From NCBI GenBank assembly GCA_014879765.1, contig JACSRL010000329.1, positions 1-20,885 on the forward strand: a DNA stretch of 20,885 nt, read 5' to 3'. Of the stretch, positions 6,937-15,308 are shown in pieces (within the stretch, counting starts at the first letter, position 1; every line of letters starts with the position of its first letter). The position numbers and the translations under genes were made by a program. The notes beneath the pieces were generated by a model. The model was not told where the DNA came from, did not search any database, and saw only the letters and a list, made by a program, of their open reading frames with translations. Source of the stretch: Anaerolinea sp. (GTDB lineage Bacteria; Chloroflexota; Anaerolineae; JAAEKA01).

Positions 6937-7335
6937 CTAAACGCGGCGCCGCTTGGGCGGGCGACAGCCGTTGTGCGGCAAGGGGGTCACATCAGTGATG
7001 CTGGTAACCTTCATGCCCGCGGCCTGCAGCGAACGAATCGCCGACTCGCGGCCAGGGCCAGGCCCCTTGACAAACACATCGACCTCGCGCATGCCCATGT
7101 CCATGGCCTGCCGCGCGGTGGCGCTGGCGGCCAACTGCGCCGCGTAGGGAGTGCTCTTGCGCGAGCCCTTGAAGCCCACGCTGCCCGAGCTGCTCCAGGC
7201 CACCGTGTTGCCCTGCGGGTCGGTGACCGTCACGATAGTGTTGTTGAAGCTGGCCTGGATGTGCGCCACACCATGGGGCACAGTCCGCTTCTCACGACGT
7301 GGCCCACGACGTACCGTGCGTCTTGGCTTTGCCAT
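6937..7335 (-). CDS. rpsK: 30S ribosomal protein S11
   Basis: A 132-residue S11, part of the small-subunit platform near the mRNA exit. It shows [22 protein letters not shown] at about 22-43, [34 protein letters not shown], and the typical end [20 protein letters not shown]. The ATG at 7335 has AAGGAG about 12 bases upstream and a purine-rich stretch closer in. The stop codon lies right beside the repeat composite that follows. The 89-base spacer before it holds one of the compound palindromes. Confidence 0.98.
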   Translation of the reverse strand: MAKPRRTVRRGPRREKRTVPHGVAHIQASFNNTIVTVTDPQGNTVAWSSSGSVGFKGSRKSTPYAAQLAASATARQAMDMGMREVDVFVKGPGPGRESAIRSLQAAGMKVTSITDVTPLPHNGCRPPKRRRV

Positions 7336-7380
7336 GTATCTCTCTTGCTCCTTGATTTGCTATCAAAGGTTGGCGCTGAA

Positions 7381-7410
7381 GGTTGCCAACTTTCGGAAAA
7401 GTTGGCAACC
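7381..7410. repeat. Compound palindrome, copy 2 (rpsM-rpsK spacer)
   Basis: GGTTGCCAACTTT at 7381-7393 pairs perfectly with AAAGTTGGCAACC at 7398-7410 around CGGA. Each arm is itself nearly palindromic around TTGCCAA. A further partial unit, AAGGTTGGCG, lies just to the left. It has no T-run and sits in the leader of rpsK. Confidence 0.85.
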
Positions 7411-7424
7411 CGGCTTGCCAAACA

Positions 7425-7802
7425 TTACTTGCGGGACCGCTTCTTGCCGGCCACCGTCTTGCGGGCGCCGCGCTTGGTGCGGGCATTGGTGCGGGTGCGC
7501 TGGCCACGGCTGGGCAGATTCAGACGATGTCGCATGCCGCGATAGGCGTTGATTTCCTGCAGCCGCTTGATGCTCATGCTGACTTCGCGGCGCAGGTCGC
7601 CCTCGACCTGGTACTCCCGGTCGATGGTCTCGCGCAGTTTGGCCACATCGGCTTCGCTGAGATCGCGAATGCGCACACTCTCGTTGATGCTGAGCTTGCG
7701 CAGAATCTCGGCGCTGGTTGTGGGGCCGATCCCGTAGATATAGGTTAGCCCGACCACGACGCGCTTGTCGCGTGGCAGGTCAACACCGGCAATACGTGCC
7801 AT
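7425..7802 (-). CDS. rpsM: 30S ribosomal protein S13
   Basis: A 125-residue S13, a head protein that contacts the large subunit and P-site tRNA. The family opening [19 protein letters not shown] is followed by [15 protein letters not shown], a helix-hairpin-helix-like segment. The end is [19 protein letters not shown] with a basic tail. The ATG at 7802 has AAGGAG seven bases upstream. It follows rpmJ by 12 bases and opens the alpha-operon portion. Confidence 0.98.
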   Translation of the reverse strand: MARIAGVDLPRDKRVVVGLTYIYGIGPTTSAEILRKLSINESVRIRDLSEADVAKLRETIDREYQVEGDLRREVSMSIKRLQEINAYRGMRHRLNLPSRGQRTRTNARTKRGARKTVAGKKRSRK

Positions 7803-7814
7803 ATTCTCGCTCCT

Positions 7815-7928
7815 TTAGCCCTGGCGCTGCTTGTGCCGGGGGTTCGTGCAAATTACCCGCACCACACCGTGGCGCTTGATGATCTTGCAGTTCTCGCAAC
7901 GTCGCTTGACTGAAGGCTTCACTTTCAT
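7815..7928 (-). CDS. rpmJ: 50S ribosomal protein L36
   Basis: A 37-residue protein beginning [19 protein letters not shown]. The zinc ribbon of the family is complete: Cys11, Cys14, Cys27 and His32. It is the zinc-binding type of L36, a late-assembling protein of the large subunit. The ATG has AAGGAG about ten bases upstream. The stop is 12 bases before rpsM. Upstream, only 70 bases separate it from map, so infA, which often lies here, is missing. Confidence 0.97.
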   Translation of the reverse strand: MKVKPSVKRRCENCKIIKRHGVVRVICTNPRHKQRQG

Positions 7929-7998
7929 GTCTGCTTTTCTCCTTTGCGTAGCACCGTCTGAGGCGCTTCCGAGCAGCCTCTTCTGCGCGTCTGCGGTT

Positions 7999-8826
7999 CT
8001 ACAGCCTCGTCAACACCTCAGCCTCACCGCCGGTGATGGCAATGGTGTGTTCAAAGTGCGCCGACAGCCGGCCATCGGCCGTCGATACCGTCCATTGGTC
8101 GTTCTGCAACTCCGTGCGCCAGGTGCCGGCGTTGACCATCGGCTCCAGCGCAAAGGTCATGCCCGGCGCCAGCTTGCGGTTCATGGCCGGATAGATGCGG
8201 GCCGCCTCCGAGCGTTCGGGCACATAGTTCAGAATCTGCGGCTCCTCGTGCATCTTGCGGCCTACGCCGTGGCTGGTGTACTCACGCACCACGGCAAAGC
8301 CGCGGCTCTCGGCGTACTCCTGCACGGCGCGGGTGACATCGATGAAGCGTCTGTCGGCCCGCGCCTGGGCGATGCCAGCCCACAGGCTGCCTTCGGTGGC
8401 CTCCAGCAGCCGCTGCGCCTCGCCGTTGACCTGACCCACCGGGTAGGTCCAGCCCGAATCGCCCACATAGCCCTTGTAGAGCACGCCAACGTCGATGCTC
8501 ACCACATCGCCGCTGTTCAGCACACGCCGGCGGCTGGGAATGCCATGCACCAGTTCCTCGTTGATCGAGGCGCAGATGGTGGCCGGGAAGGGCGGGCCGC
8601 CCTCCTTGGCGTTGGGATAGCCCACGAAGACCGGGGTCGCACCGTAGCGCCGGATGATCCCGTCAGCCGCTGCATCGAGATCAGCCGTGGTCACGCCAGG
8701 CTGCACCAACTCACGCAGATGCGCGTGAACTTCCGCGACGATCCGGCCGGCCGAGCGCATCAATTCCAGTTCCTGTGGCGACTTGATGCGAATGCCGCCG
8801 GTTCTGCGTGGCAAGGATAAACTCAT
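7999..8826 (-). CDS. map: Methionine aminopeptidase, type I
   Basis: A 275-residue enzyme that removes the initiator methionine from new proteins. The metal ligands of the family are all present: Asp112 (SIDVGV), Asp123 (GDSGWTY), His186 (SHGVGR), Glu228 (ALEPM) and Glu259 (FEHT). The substrate-site His94 (LVHGIPS) is also there. A stretch at about 203-218 ([16 protein letters not shown]) makes the loop before LAPGMTF a little longer than in E. coli Map. The ATG overlaps the adk stop as ATGA, and no strong ribosome site precedes it, so it is probably translated by coupling to adk. Confidence 0.97.
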   Translation of the reverse strand: MSLSLPRRTGGIRIKSPQELELMRSAGRIVAEVHAHLRELVQPGVTTADLDAAADGIIRRYGATPVFVGYPNAKEGGPPFPATICASINEELVHGIPSRRRVLNSGDVVSIDVGVLYKGYVGDSGWTYPVGQVNGEAQRLLEATEGSLWAGIAQARADRRFIDVTRAVQEYAESRGFAVVREYTSHGVGRKMHEEPQILNYVPERSEAARIYPAMNRKLAPGMTFALEPMVNAGTWRTELQNDQWTVSTADGRLSAHFEHTIAITGGEAEVLTRL

Positions 8827-9500
8827 TGAACTGCTAAGGCTGGCTGAATTGCATCCAGCAGCGCCTGCCTGACTACCTCGATGGCCTGGCTGCCGTCGAT
8901 GAACGTCGTCAGTCCGTGGGCATAGTAGTAGCCGATCAGCGGCGAGGTCTGCTTGTAGTAGACATAGAGCCGGTTATGCACCGTCTCCGGCGAGTCGTCC
9001 GAGCGTTGGTAGAGCTCACCGCCGCACGCGTCGCACACGCCTTCGCTGCGGGGCGGGTTGAACTGCACGTGGTAGGTGGCGCCGCAGTTGCGGCAGACCC
9101 GCCGGCCGGTCAGCCGTGCGATCAACTCATCGTCATCCACCGTCAGCACCGGCGCCAGACTGATCTGGCTCCCTTGCGCCGCCAGCATGGCGTCCAGGGC
9201 GCTGGCCTGCTGCAAGGTGCGGGGGAAGCCATCCAGGATGGCGCCCCGGGCGCAGTCAGGTCGCTGCATGCGATCCTGCACCATGCGAATGGTGAGCGCA
9301 TCGGGCACCAGCTCGCCGCGGTCCATGTAGCTCTTGGCCAGCACGCCCAGCTCAGTTTGGTTTTTCAGGTTCTCGCGAAACAAGTCGCCTGAGGAGACCT
9401 GTTTCAGTCCAAGTTCTTTCTCCAACATGGCCGCCTGGGTGCCTTTGCCGGCACCGGGAGGCCCGATGAAGAGCAGATAAACGGGATGTGTTGACGCCAT
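8823..9500 (-). CDS. adk: Adenylate kinase, zinc-lid type
   Basis: A 225-residue enzyme that interconverts ATP + AMP and 2 ADP. The P-loop GPPGAGKGT is at 13-21, the AMP-site SSGDLFR at 36-42 and DGFPRT at 90-95. The LID domain holds Cys136, Cys139, Cys156 and Cys159 in zinc-binding spacing. The start at 9500 (MASTHP) has GGAGG seven bases upstream; the ATG six bases further up is too close to that site. The open frame continues far upstream into secY, but that part is an out-of-frame shadow of secY. It overlaps map by four bases. Confidence 0.97.
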   Translation of the reverse strand: MASTHPVYLLFIGPPGAGKGTQAAMLEKELGLKQVSSGDLFRENLKNQTELGVLAKSYMDRGELVPDALTIRMVQDRMQRPDCARGAILDGFPRTLQQASALDAMLAAQGSQISLAPVLTVDDDELIARLTGRRVCRNCGATYHVQFNPPRSEGVCDACGGELYQRSDDSPETVHNRLYVYYKQTSPLIGYYYAHGLTTFIDGSQAIEVVRQALLDAIQPALAVQ

Positions 9501-9556
9501 TGTCATACCTCCCAAGGCATCTGAGCAACCGCAGTCGCTCAACTTACGGCGCTGGC

Positions 9557-10867
9557 CTAGCGGATGAAACCCTCGTAGTGGCGCATCAAGAGCTGCGCCT
9601 CCAGTTGTTTCATGGTATCCAGCACCACGCCCACGACGATCAGCAAGCCAGAGCTGGAGATCAGGAGCTGGGTGTTGGAGGTCAGGCCGCCGCCGGTCAC
9701 CAGGCTCACCAGCCAGGGCAGGATGGCGATGCCGCCCAGGAAGAGCGCACCGACGAAGGTGATGCGGCTCATCACCGCGTTCAGATAGTCTTCGGTGCGC
9801 TTGCCGGGGCGGATGCCCGGCACGAAGCCGCCCTGCTTCTGCAGGTTCTCGGCCAGGTTCTGCTCCCGGAAGATCACGTCGGTGTAGAAGTACGTGAAAC
9901 CGATGACCAGGAAGAAGTACAGCACCCAATAGATCGAGCTGCTGGGCGTGAACGTGGTGGCAAAAAAGGTTGCGATGCTGCCGATGATCCCTTCCACGTT
10001 CTGGAAGTAGCTGGCGATGGTGCCGGGGAAGAGCAGCAAGCTCTGGGCAAAGATGATGGGAATCATGCCGGCGGTGTTGACGCGCAGCGGGATGTAGGTG
10101 CTCTGCCCGCCGGTCTGCATCAGCCGGTTGCCGCGCATCACTCGCACGCGTTTGCCGTATTGCACCAGAATGCGTCGCTGTCCCTCCAGCACGATGACGA
10201 TCACCAACATGGTGGCGACAGTGACCAGGATGAAGAGCAACAGAGTCAGGTATTGCCGCGTCTCCAGCAGTTGCCCGATGTTGGCGGGAAGCTGCGACAC
10301 GATGCCGCCGAAGATGATCAGCGAGATACCGTTGCCGATGCCCTGCTCGGTGATCAACTGGCCCAGCCACATGGCGAACATGGTGCCGGCCACCAGCGAG
10401 ATCAGAATGGTCAGCGAGCTCAGCATTGCGCCGCCGCCGAAGCCGAAACCGGGCAGCGCGCCGGCCCGCTGCAAGATCGTAGCCTGGCCGAAGGCCTGCA
10501 GCAGCGCCAGCGGGATGGTCATCAGAATGGTGATCTGATTCATCTTCTGCCGGCCCTGGTCGCCCTCCTGGCTGAGCGCCTTCAGGGCAGGGATGATCGG
10601 GATCAGCAACTGGAGGATAATGGTGGCCGTGATGTACGGGTAAACACCCATCGCCATGACCGAGAAATTCTCCAGCGCGCCGCCGGACATCAGGTTCAAG
10701 AAGCCCAGCAAGGCGTTCTGACTGAAGAGTTGTTCGAGCACCTGGGCATTGACGCCCGGCACCGGCACGGCAGCCGCGGCCCGGTAGATGGCGAGAATGC
10801 CCAGAGTGATCAAGATCTTCTTGCGCAGGTCAGGCAGGCGCATGGCGTTGCGCACGGCTGTGATCAT
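9557..10867 (-). CDS. secY: Preprotein translocase subunit SecY
   Basis: A 436-residue membrane channel of the Sec translocon, with ten expected transmembrane helices. The family blocks are clear: ITEQGIGNGISL at 172-183, and the cytosolic loop GGFVPGIRPGKRTEDYL at 346-362, which contacts the ribosome and SecA. The N-terminus MITAVRNAMRLPDLRKKIL is typical. The ATG at 10867 has AGGAGG about nine bases upstream; an in-frame extension to 10942 is Gly/Arg-rich and unlike the family. The spacer to rplO (103 bases) holds a GC-rich imperfect hairpin at 10913-10940. Confidence 0.98.
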   Translation of the reverse strand: MITAVRNAMRLPDLRKKILITLGILAIYRAAAAVPVPGVNAQVLEQLFSQNALLGFLNLMSGGALENFSVMAMGVYPYITATIILQLLIPIIPALKALSQEGDQGRQKMNQITILMTIPLALLQAFGQATILQRAGALPGFGFGGGAMLSSLTILISLVAGTMFAMWLGQLITEQGIGNGISLIIFGGIVSQLPANIGQLLETRQYLTLLLFILVTVATMLVIVIVLEGQRRILVQYGKRVRVMRGNRLMQTGGQSTYIPLRVNTAGMIPIIFAQSLLLFPGTIASYFQNVEGIIGSIATFFATTFTPSSSIYWVLYFFLVIGFTYFYTDVIFREQNLAENLQKQGGFVPGIRPGKRTEDYLNAVMSRITFVGALFLGGIAILPWLVSLVTGGGLTSNTQLLISSSGLLIVVGVVLDTMKQLEAQLLMRHYEGFIR

Positions 10868-10960
10868 GTGGGGAAAACCTCCTGGATCGAGCACCTGGCT
10901 GGCGTCAGCGCCGCCACGGCCGCGTCGGCGGCCGCGTGGCAAGGGCCACAGCCCGGTGGG

Positions 10961-10980
10961 TTAGACCGTCTTAGACCGTG
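10961..10980. repeat. Tandem 10-base duplication at the end of rplO
   Basis: TTAGACCGTC at 10961-10970 is followed by TTAGACCGTG. On the minus strand this repeats the last codons and the TAA stop of rplO just downstream of the gene. The second TAA is not in frame with the first, so it has no obvious back-up role. Confidence 0.7.
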
Positions 10981-11420
10981 ATGATCTCCACCGTGCCGCC
11001 GGCCGCTACGATCTTCTTCTGAGCAGCCTGAGACACCCGGTGCGCCTTGACCGTGAGCGGTCGGTCGATATCGCCTTCGGCCAGAATGGCCACGCGATCG
11101 GTCGCCTTTTTGATGATGCCGGCCAAGGCCAGCGTATCGGGCGAGACTTCGCTGTCGGCGGCGAAGCCCTCCAGCCGCGCCAGATTGACCGGCTGGAACT
11201 CGACGCGCCAGATGTTGGTGAAGCCGCGCAGATGGGGCAGCCGGCGCACCAGAGGAAGCTGGCCGCCTTCGAAGTAAGGGCGGACGCCGCCGCCGGCGCG
11301 GCTGTTCTGGCCCTTGGTGCCGCGACCTGCGGTCTTGCCCTGGCCGGCCGCCGGGCCACGGCCCACGCGCTTGCGGTTTTTCTTGGACCCAGAAGCGGGC
11401 TGTAGATCATGCAACTGCAT
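10971..11420 (-). CDS. rplO: 50S ribosomal protein L15
   Basis: A 149-residue L15. The N-terminus MQLHDLQPASGSKKNRKRVG is the family's extended basic arm, followed by a Gly-rich region (GPAAGQGKTAGRGTKGQNSR) that threads into 23S rRNA. The C-terminal fold ends GGTVEIITV. The ATG at 11420 has AAGGAG six bases upstream, which favours it over an in-frame TTG at 11426. It lies 14 bases after rpmD and before secY, as expected. Confidence 0.97.
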   Translation of the reverse strand: MQLHDLQPASGSKKNRKRVGRGPAAGQGKTAGRGTKGQNSRAGGGVRPYFEGGQLPLVRRLPHLRGFTNIWRVEFQPVNLARLEGFAADSEVSPDTLALAGIIKKATDRVAILAEGDIDRPLTVKAHRVSQAAQKKIVAAGGTVEIITV

Positions 11421-11434
11421 GGTCAACTCCTTAG

Positions 11435-11644
11435 CTATGCCACAACCTCAACCTCCACCAGATGACCGATGCTGTCGATCATCCCGCGGATGGCCGGGTT
11501 GTTGACCTGTTCTACCGTATCGCCAAGCCGGCGCAGCCCCAACGCCTGAACGGTGCGCTTCTGGCTCTTCTCATAGCCGATCGCGCTGCGGACGTAGGTG
11601 ATGCGCACAGCCTTGGCTGTGGGGTCGATGTTCTTAGTTTGCAT
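11435..11644 (-). CDS. rpmD: 50S ribosomal protein L30
   Basis: A 69-residue L30. It has the family's [23 protein letters not shown] block and ends in [20 protein letters not shown]. Its first eight to ten residues extend a little beyond the shortest family members. The ATG overlaps the end of rpsE by 11 bases and has GGAG six bases upstream, so the two genes are probably translationally coupled. Confidence 0.96.
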   Translation of the reverse strand: MQTKNIDPTAKAVRITYVRSAIGYEKSQKRTVQALGLRRLGDTVEQVNNPAIRGMIDSIGHLVEVEVVA

Positions 11645-12203
11645 TTCGGCTCCAGAAGGGCATGACGCTGTTCACAGGCTTGCCGCGCCGCTGCGCCTCG
11701 ATGGCCGGATCCTTGAGCGAGGTAAGGCCCTTGTAGGTGGCCCGCACCACGTTCAGAATGTTGGCGCTGCCCATGGACTTGGTCAGGATGTCCTTGATGC
11801 CGGCCGCTTCCACCACCGCACGCACGCCGCCGCCGGCGATGACGCCGGTGCCGGGGGAGGCCGGCTTCAGCAGCACCTTGGCCGCGCTGTAGTCCGCCAC
11901 GATCTCGTGGGGGATGGTGCTGCCCAGCATGGGAATCTTGCGCATGTTGCGCCGGGCCCGGTCACCGCCCTTGCGGATCGCCTCGGGCACCTCGCGCGCC
12001 TTGCCCACGCCCACGCCCACGCTGCCGTTGTTGTCGCCCACGACCACCACCGCCCGAAAGGCGAAGCGGCGGCCGCCCTTGACGACCTTGGCCGTGCGGG
12101 CCAGGTGGACGACGCGCTCGTCCAGTTCTTCGCGTTCCTCGGCCTCACGGGGCCGTTGTTGTCTTTTTCGCTGCTGTTGCTGTTGCTGTTGCTGTGCTGG
12201 CAT
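11634..12203 (-). CDS. rpsE: 30S ribosomal protein S5 with polyglutamine N-terminus
   Basis: A 189-residue S5, involved in decoding accuracy and helicase activity at the mRNA entry. The core has [38 protein letters not shown] and ATYKGLTSL. The chosen ATG at 12203 is fixed by a perfect AGGAGG six bases upstream. The first residues are unusual: MPA, eight glutamines in a row, then [15 protein letters not shown]. The long open frame upstream to 12386 is a shadow of rplR. It overlaps rpmD by 11 bases. Confidence 0.97.
   Translation of the reverse strand: MPAQQQQQQQQRKRQQRPREAEEREELDERVVHLARTAKVVKGGRRFAFRAVVVVGDNNGSVGVGVGKAREVPEAIRKGGDRARRNMRKIPMLGSTIPHEIVADYSAAKVLLKPASPGTGVIAGGGVRAVVEAAGIKDILTKSMGSANILNVVRATYKGLTSLKDPAIEAQRRGKPVNSVMPFWSRNAN
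12171..12194 (-). repeat. CAG/CAA repeat coding eight glutamines in S5
   Basis: Codons 4-11 of rpsE read CAG and CAA in near-alternation: three CAG-CAA pairs followed by two CAG. Mixed codons make it less slippage-prone than a pure CAG run, but it is the only such low-complexity run seen in the ribosomal genes here. Confidence 0.9.
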
Positions 12204-12273
12204 TATTCCTCCTGCTGAGCGCGCAGGGCGTGAAATCATGGTGCTGATCGAGAACCAGCCCGCAGAGGCGGGG

Positions 12274-12639
12274 CTAGAAGTCCAGTCCGCCTGCCCGCGA
12301 GGCCTCGGCCAGGGCACGCACGCGGCCATGATAGGGATAGCCGCCGCGGTCGAAGACCACCTGCTTGATCCCATAGGCCAGCGCACGCTCGGCTACCAGA
12401 GTACCGACCAACTTGGCCTGCTCCGTTTTGTTGACGCTCTCTGCCGTGCCGCTGATCTCGCTGTCCAGCGTCGAGGCTGCCACCAGCGTCGTGCCTTTAT
12501 CGTCGTCGATCACCTGAGCGTAGATGTGGCTCAGGCTGCGAAAAACGTTCAATCGTGGCCGCTCGGCAGTGCCATGAACGCGGCGGCGTACACGCTCGTG
12601 TCGTCTCTTGCGCAACGCGCTTCGACTATCTTTCGCCAT
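12274..12639 (-). CDS. rplR: 50S ribosomal protein L18
   Basis: A 121-residue L18, which binds 5S rRNA. It shows [21 protein letters not shown] near the start, [22 protein letters not shown], and [26 protein letters not shown] at the end. The ATG at 12639 has AGGAGA with suitable spacing. The frame stays open upstream to 12777 over rplF, but that part is unlike the family. A 70-base spacer separates it from rpsE. Confidence 0.97.
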   Translation of the reverse strand: MAKDSRSALRKRRHERVRRRVHGTAERPRLNVFRSLSHIYAQVIDDDKGTTLVAASTLDSEISGTAESVNKTEQAKLVGTLVAERALAYGIKQVVFDRGGYPYHGRVRALAEASRAGGLDF

Positions 12640-12730
12640 AACCTTGTCTCCTAAGTATTGCCACCAGGCCAGATCCTGCCTGCGACGCCGGAAAACCGAC
12701 CCACAGCAGCAGGAACCACCGCCGACCCGC

Positions 12731-13273
12731 CTATTTGCCGGTCTTGCCCTGCTTGCGGCGCACAACTTCGCCCGCATAGCGAATTCCCTTGCCGTGGTAA
12801 GGCTCGGGCGGTCGCACCCTGCGGATCCGGGCTGCAGTCAGACCGACCAGCTCCTTGTCGACGCCTTCGACGCTGATCTTGCCAGCCTTGGCATCGACCA
12901 GATAGCTGATGCCTTGCGGGGCGTCCATCTCCACCGGATGAGAATAGCCCATGTGCAACACCAGCTTGGGGCCCTTCATCTCGGCGCGGTAGCCGACGCC
13001 CTGGATCTCAAGCTCTTTCTTGAAGCCGGTCGAGACGCCGGTCACCATATTGCTCAGCAGCGCCCGCGTCAGGCCATGCTGCATCCGGTGGATGCGGCCA
13101 TCGCTGGGTCGTGTCACGGTGACAACGCCGTTCGAGACATCGATGGTTATGTCGGCGTTGAAACTCTGCGCCAACTGGCCCTTGGGGCCCTTCACGATCA
13201 CCTCGTTGCCCGGCTTGACATCAACCGTCACGTTTTTGGGAAGAGAAATGGGCAATCGTCCAATTCTTGACAC
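12731..13273 (-). CDS. rplF: 50S ribosomal protein L6
   Basis: A 180-residue L6 with the family's two similar halves. The start is [16 protein letters not shown]. The C-terminal signature is [22 protein letters not shown], which lies near the factor-binding site. The start is GTG at 13273 with GGAGG four bases upstream; no ATG lies nearby. It follows rpsH by 30 bases. The start of rplR is 91 bases past its stop. Confidence 0.97.
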   Translation of the reverse strand: MSRIGRLPISLPKNVTVDVKPGNEVIVKGPKGQLAQSFNADITIDVSNGVVTVTRPSDGRIHRMQHGLTRALLSNMVTGVSTGFKKELEIQGVGYRAEMKGPKLVLHMGYSHPVEMDAPQGISYLVDAKAGKISVEGVDKELVGLTAARIRRVRPPEPYHGKGIRYAGEVVRRKQGKTGK

Positions 13274-13303
13274 ACTACACCTCCAGGGAAGAGAGGGCCT
13301 TGG

Positions 13304-13699
13304 CTACCAAACGTAGCAAAGAACCTCACCCCCAACGTTCATGCGCCGAGCCTGCTGGCCGGTGATGATCCCGCGGGGCGTCGAGACGATGGCAATGCCC
13401 ATCCCGTTGAGAACCCACGGAATCTCGTCACGACCCACGTAGACCCGCCGACCGGGCTTGCTGATGCGCCGCAGCTTGGAGATCACCGGCTGGCGATCGT
13501 CGTCGTATTTCAACATGACGCGCAGGTAAGGCTGCGGCTCATCCCGGGTAATCTGATAGTTCTTGATATACCCTTCTTCCTTGAGGATGCGCGCGATGGC
13601 AACCTTCACCTTCGAGCTGGGGATCATCACCTGCTTGTGACGAGCCATCAGCCCGTTGCTGATGCGATTCAGCATGTCCGCAATGGGATCTGTCATCAT
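13304..13699 (-). CDS. rpsH: 30S ribosomal protein S8
   Basis: A 131-residue S8. The opening DPIADMLNRISNG and the closing GIAIVSTPRGIITGQQARR..GGEVLCYVW are the standard family ends. It binds 16S helix 21, and in enterobacteria its spc-mRNA site lies near rplN/rplX/rplE. The gene begins with ATG ATG; GGAG lies about 11 bases upstream. Spacing to rpsZ is 21 bases. Confidence 0.98.
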   Translation of the reverse strand: MMTDPIADMLNRISNGLMARHKQVMIPSSKVKVAIARILKEEGYIKNYQITRDEPQPYLRVMLKYDDDRQPVISKLRRISKPGRRVYVGRDEIPWVLNGMGIAIVSTPRGIITGQQARRMNVGGEVLCYVW

Positions 13700-13720
13700 A
13701 GCGATATGAACTCCGTCAGC

Positions 13721-13903
13721 TTACCAACTGGATTTGACCACGCCCGGCAGCCGGCCTTCCAACGCTTCCTTGCGGAAGCAGATACGGCACAGCTTGAACC
13801 TGCGCATGTACCCGCGCGGCCGCCCGCAGATGCTGCAGCGATTGCGAACACGGGTGGGGTATTTGCGCCGCTGCTCACGGTTGATCATGGATTTCTTAGC
13901 CAA
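13721..13903 (-). CDS. rpsZ: 30S ribosomal protein S14, zinc-binding type
   Basis: A 60-residue S14 of the short, zinc-containing form. Cys23, Cys26, Cys39 and Cys42 form the ribbon, followed by [18 protein letters not shown], the invariant end. The start is TTG at 13903 (read as Met in [14 protein letters not shown]), with GAGG eight bases upstream; an internal ATG at codon 6 would delete the conserved first residues. The 103-base gap to rplE contains a dispersed repeat. Confidence 0.97.
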   Translation of the reverse strand: MAKKSMINREQRRKYPTRVRNRCSICGRPRGYMRRFKLCRICFRKEALEGRLPGVVKSSW

Positions 13904-13932
13904 GGTACGTGCCTCTTAGTCAAATGATCGTG

Positions 13933-14004
13933 CGAGACCCTTCGCCGAGCCTCAGGGTGACATCGTCGCGATCTGTCATGCTGAGGTCTGCCGAAGCATC
14001 CCTC
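13933..14004. repeat. Dispersed intergenic repeat, 72-base copy (rplE-rpsZ spacer)
   Basis: It runs from CGAGACCCTTCGCCGAGCCT to GCCGAAGCATCCCTC and matches 6839-6909 over its full length. Its inner parts CTCAGGGTGACA and TGTCATGCTGAGG are inverted copies, so it can fold on itself. It ends two bases from the rplE stop codon. Confidence 0.82.
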
Positions 14005-14006
14005 TG

Positions 14007-14561
14007 TTAGCGGGCCTGTCCCGCCTGTTGGAAGGGCATGCCCAGGTGCGCCAGCAGCCGGCGACCTTCCTCGTCGGTCTTGGCCGAGGTCACAATCGTG
14101 ACCGACATGCCGCGCACCTTGTCGATCTTGTCGTAGTCGATCTCCGGGAAGATCAGTTGCTCGCGCAGGCCCAGGCTGTAGTTGCCCCGGCCATCGAAGC
14201 CATCGGCCGAGACGCCGCGAAAGTCACGCTGGCGCGGCAGGGCGATGTTGCACAGGCGATCGAGGAAATTCCACATCCGGTCGCCGCGCAGCGTCACCAT
14301 GACGCCGATGGTGTTGCCCTCGCGCAGCTTGAAGCCGGCGATGGAGCGGCGCGCCTTGGTCGTCATCGGCTTCTGGCCGACGATGGCCGTCAGGTCGCCG
14401 ATGGCAGCGTCCAGCGCCTTGGCGTTCTGCAACGCCTCGCCCATGCCGATGTTGACCACGACCTTCTGGATACGCGGCACCTGCATCGGGTTAACGTATT
14501 GAAACTCGCCCTGCAAGGCAGGGACAACTTCCTTGCTGTATCGATCCTTTAGTTTCGGCAT
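14007..14561 (-). CDS. rplE: 50S ribosomal protein L5
   Basis: A 184-residue L5, which binds 5S rRNA and bridges to the small subunit. It shows [16 protein letters not shown], the VVNIGMGEA block, [25 protein letters not shown] and [21 protein letters not shown]. The ATG at 14561 is preceded by GAGG. A GTG at 14576 would add five residues and is less likely. It starts 11 bases past rplX. Confidence 0.98.
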   Translation of the reverse strand: MPKLKDRYSKEVVPALQGEFQYVNPMQVPRIQKVVVNIGMGEALQNAKALDAAIGDLTAIVGQKPMTTKARRSIAGFKLREGNTIGVMVTLRGDRMWNFLDRLCNIALPRQRDFRGVSADGFDGRGNYSLGLREQLIFPEIDYDKIDKVRGMSVTIVTSAKTDEEGRRLLAHLGMPFQQAGQAR

Positions 14562-14572
14562 ACCTATCGGCC

Positions 14573-14926
14573 TCACTCAATCGTCGCGCCGCATTTCTTG
14601 CAGCGCCGCAGCTTCTTGCCGTCCTCAGCAAACTCGTGACCCACCCGGGTGGGCTTACCACAGCCGGGGCAGACCAGCATCACATTGCTGATGTGGATCG
14701 GCGCCTCGCGCTCGATCCTGCCCGTCTGCGTGCGGACGTTGCCTGTGCGCCGCTGATGCTTGATGATCAAGTTGACGCCAGCCACGATCACGCGCACGTC
14801 GTCAGGGTTGGGCTGGCCCTGCTGTCGGCCGGCCAGGCGGCCACGCAACACGCGCTTCACCTCGCCGCGGTCGCCTTTGTTCTCACCGCTGACGACCTCA
14901 ACGGTATCACCTGTTTTGATGTGCAT
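14573..14926 (-). CDS. rplX: 50S ribosomal protein L24 with C-terminal zinc ribbon
   Basis: A 117-residue L24, an early assembly protein. The KOW-type core is at about 2-30 ([21 protein letters not shown]). An extra segment follows at about 31-43 ([13 protein letters not shown]), longer than in E. coli. The C-terminus has Cys86, Cys89, Cys109 and Cys112 in CPGCG..CKKCG, a zinc-ribbon form found in several phyla. The ATG shares its first base with the rplN TGA stop, so coupling is likely. The in-frame GTG one codon upstream is the alternative start. Confidence 0.97.
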   Translation of the reverse strand: MHIKTGDTVEVVSGENKGDRGEVKRVLRGRLAGRQQGQPNPDDVRVIVAGVNLIIKHQRRTGNVRTQTGRIEREAPIHISNVMLVCPGCGKPTRVGHEFAEDGKKLRRCKKCGATIE

Positions 14927-15294
14927 CACAACACCTCGGGGGCCAACGAGACAATCTTCATGTAGCCCCGCTCGCGCAGTTCACGCGCGACCGGGCCAAA
15001 GATGCGTGTGCCCTTGGGATTCTTGTTGTCGTCGATAATCACGGCCGCGTTATCGTCGAAACGGATGCTGCTGCCATCCCGCCGGGAGTACTCCTTGGCG
15101 GTGCGCACGATGACGGCCTTGACGATATCGCCCTTCTTGACCGAGCTGTGCGGCGCAGCTTGCTTGACCGTGGCGATGATGACATCGCCGACGTGTCCAT
15201 AGCGTCGTCGGGTGCTGCCGCGCACTTGAATGCACAGCAGTTCCTTGGCGCCGGTGTTATCGGCAACCTTGAGCCGGGTCTCTTGTTGGATCAT
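14926..15294 (-). CDS. rplN: 50S ribosomal protein L14
   Basis: A 122-residue L14, exactly the family length. It contains [68 protein letters not shown] and [11 protein letters not shown]. It forms part of an inter-subunit bridge. The ATG has AGGAG eight bases upstream. Its stop overlaps the rplX start. It lies 14 bases after rpsQ and opens the spc part of the cluster. Confidence 0.98.
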   Translation of the reverse strand: MIQQETRLKVADNTGAKELLCIQVRGSTRRRYGHVGDVIIATVKQAAPHSSVKKGDIVKAVIVRTAKEYSRRDGSSIRFDDNAAVIIDDNKNPKGTRIFGPVARELRERGYMKIVSLAPEVL

Positions 15295-15308
15295 TGCTCA
15301 AACTCCTG

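Noticed and set aside
9501..10370. A long reading frame joined in frame to the front of adenylate kinase, making a 515-residue protein
   Set aside because: The added part is an out-of-frame shadow of secY with no family features. Adenylate kinase starts at 9500 with its own ribosome site.
9488..10981. A 497-residue plus-strand frame over secY
   Set aside because: It is rich in Gln, His and Asp with no recognisable domain, and lies exactly antisense to secY.
12204..12386. A 61-residue N-terminal extension of S5
   Set aside because: It overlaps rplR in another frame, and a perfect AGGAGG stands before the ATG at 12203.
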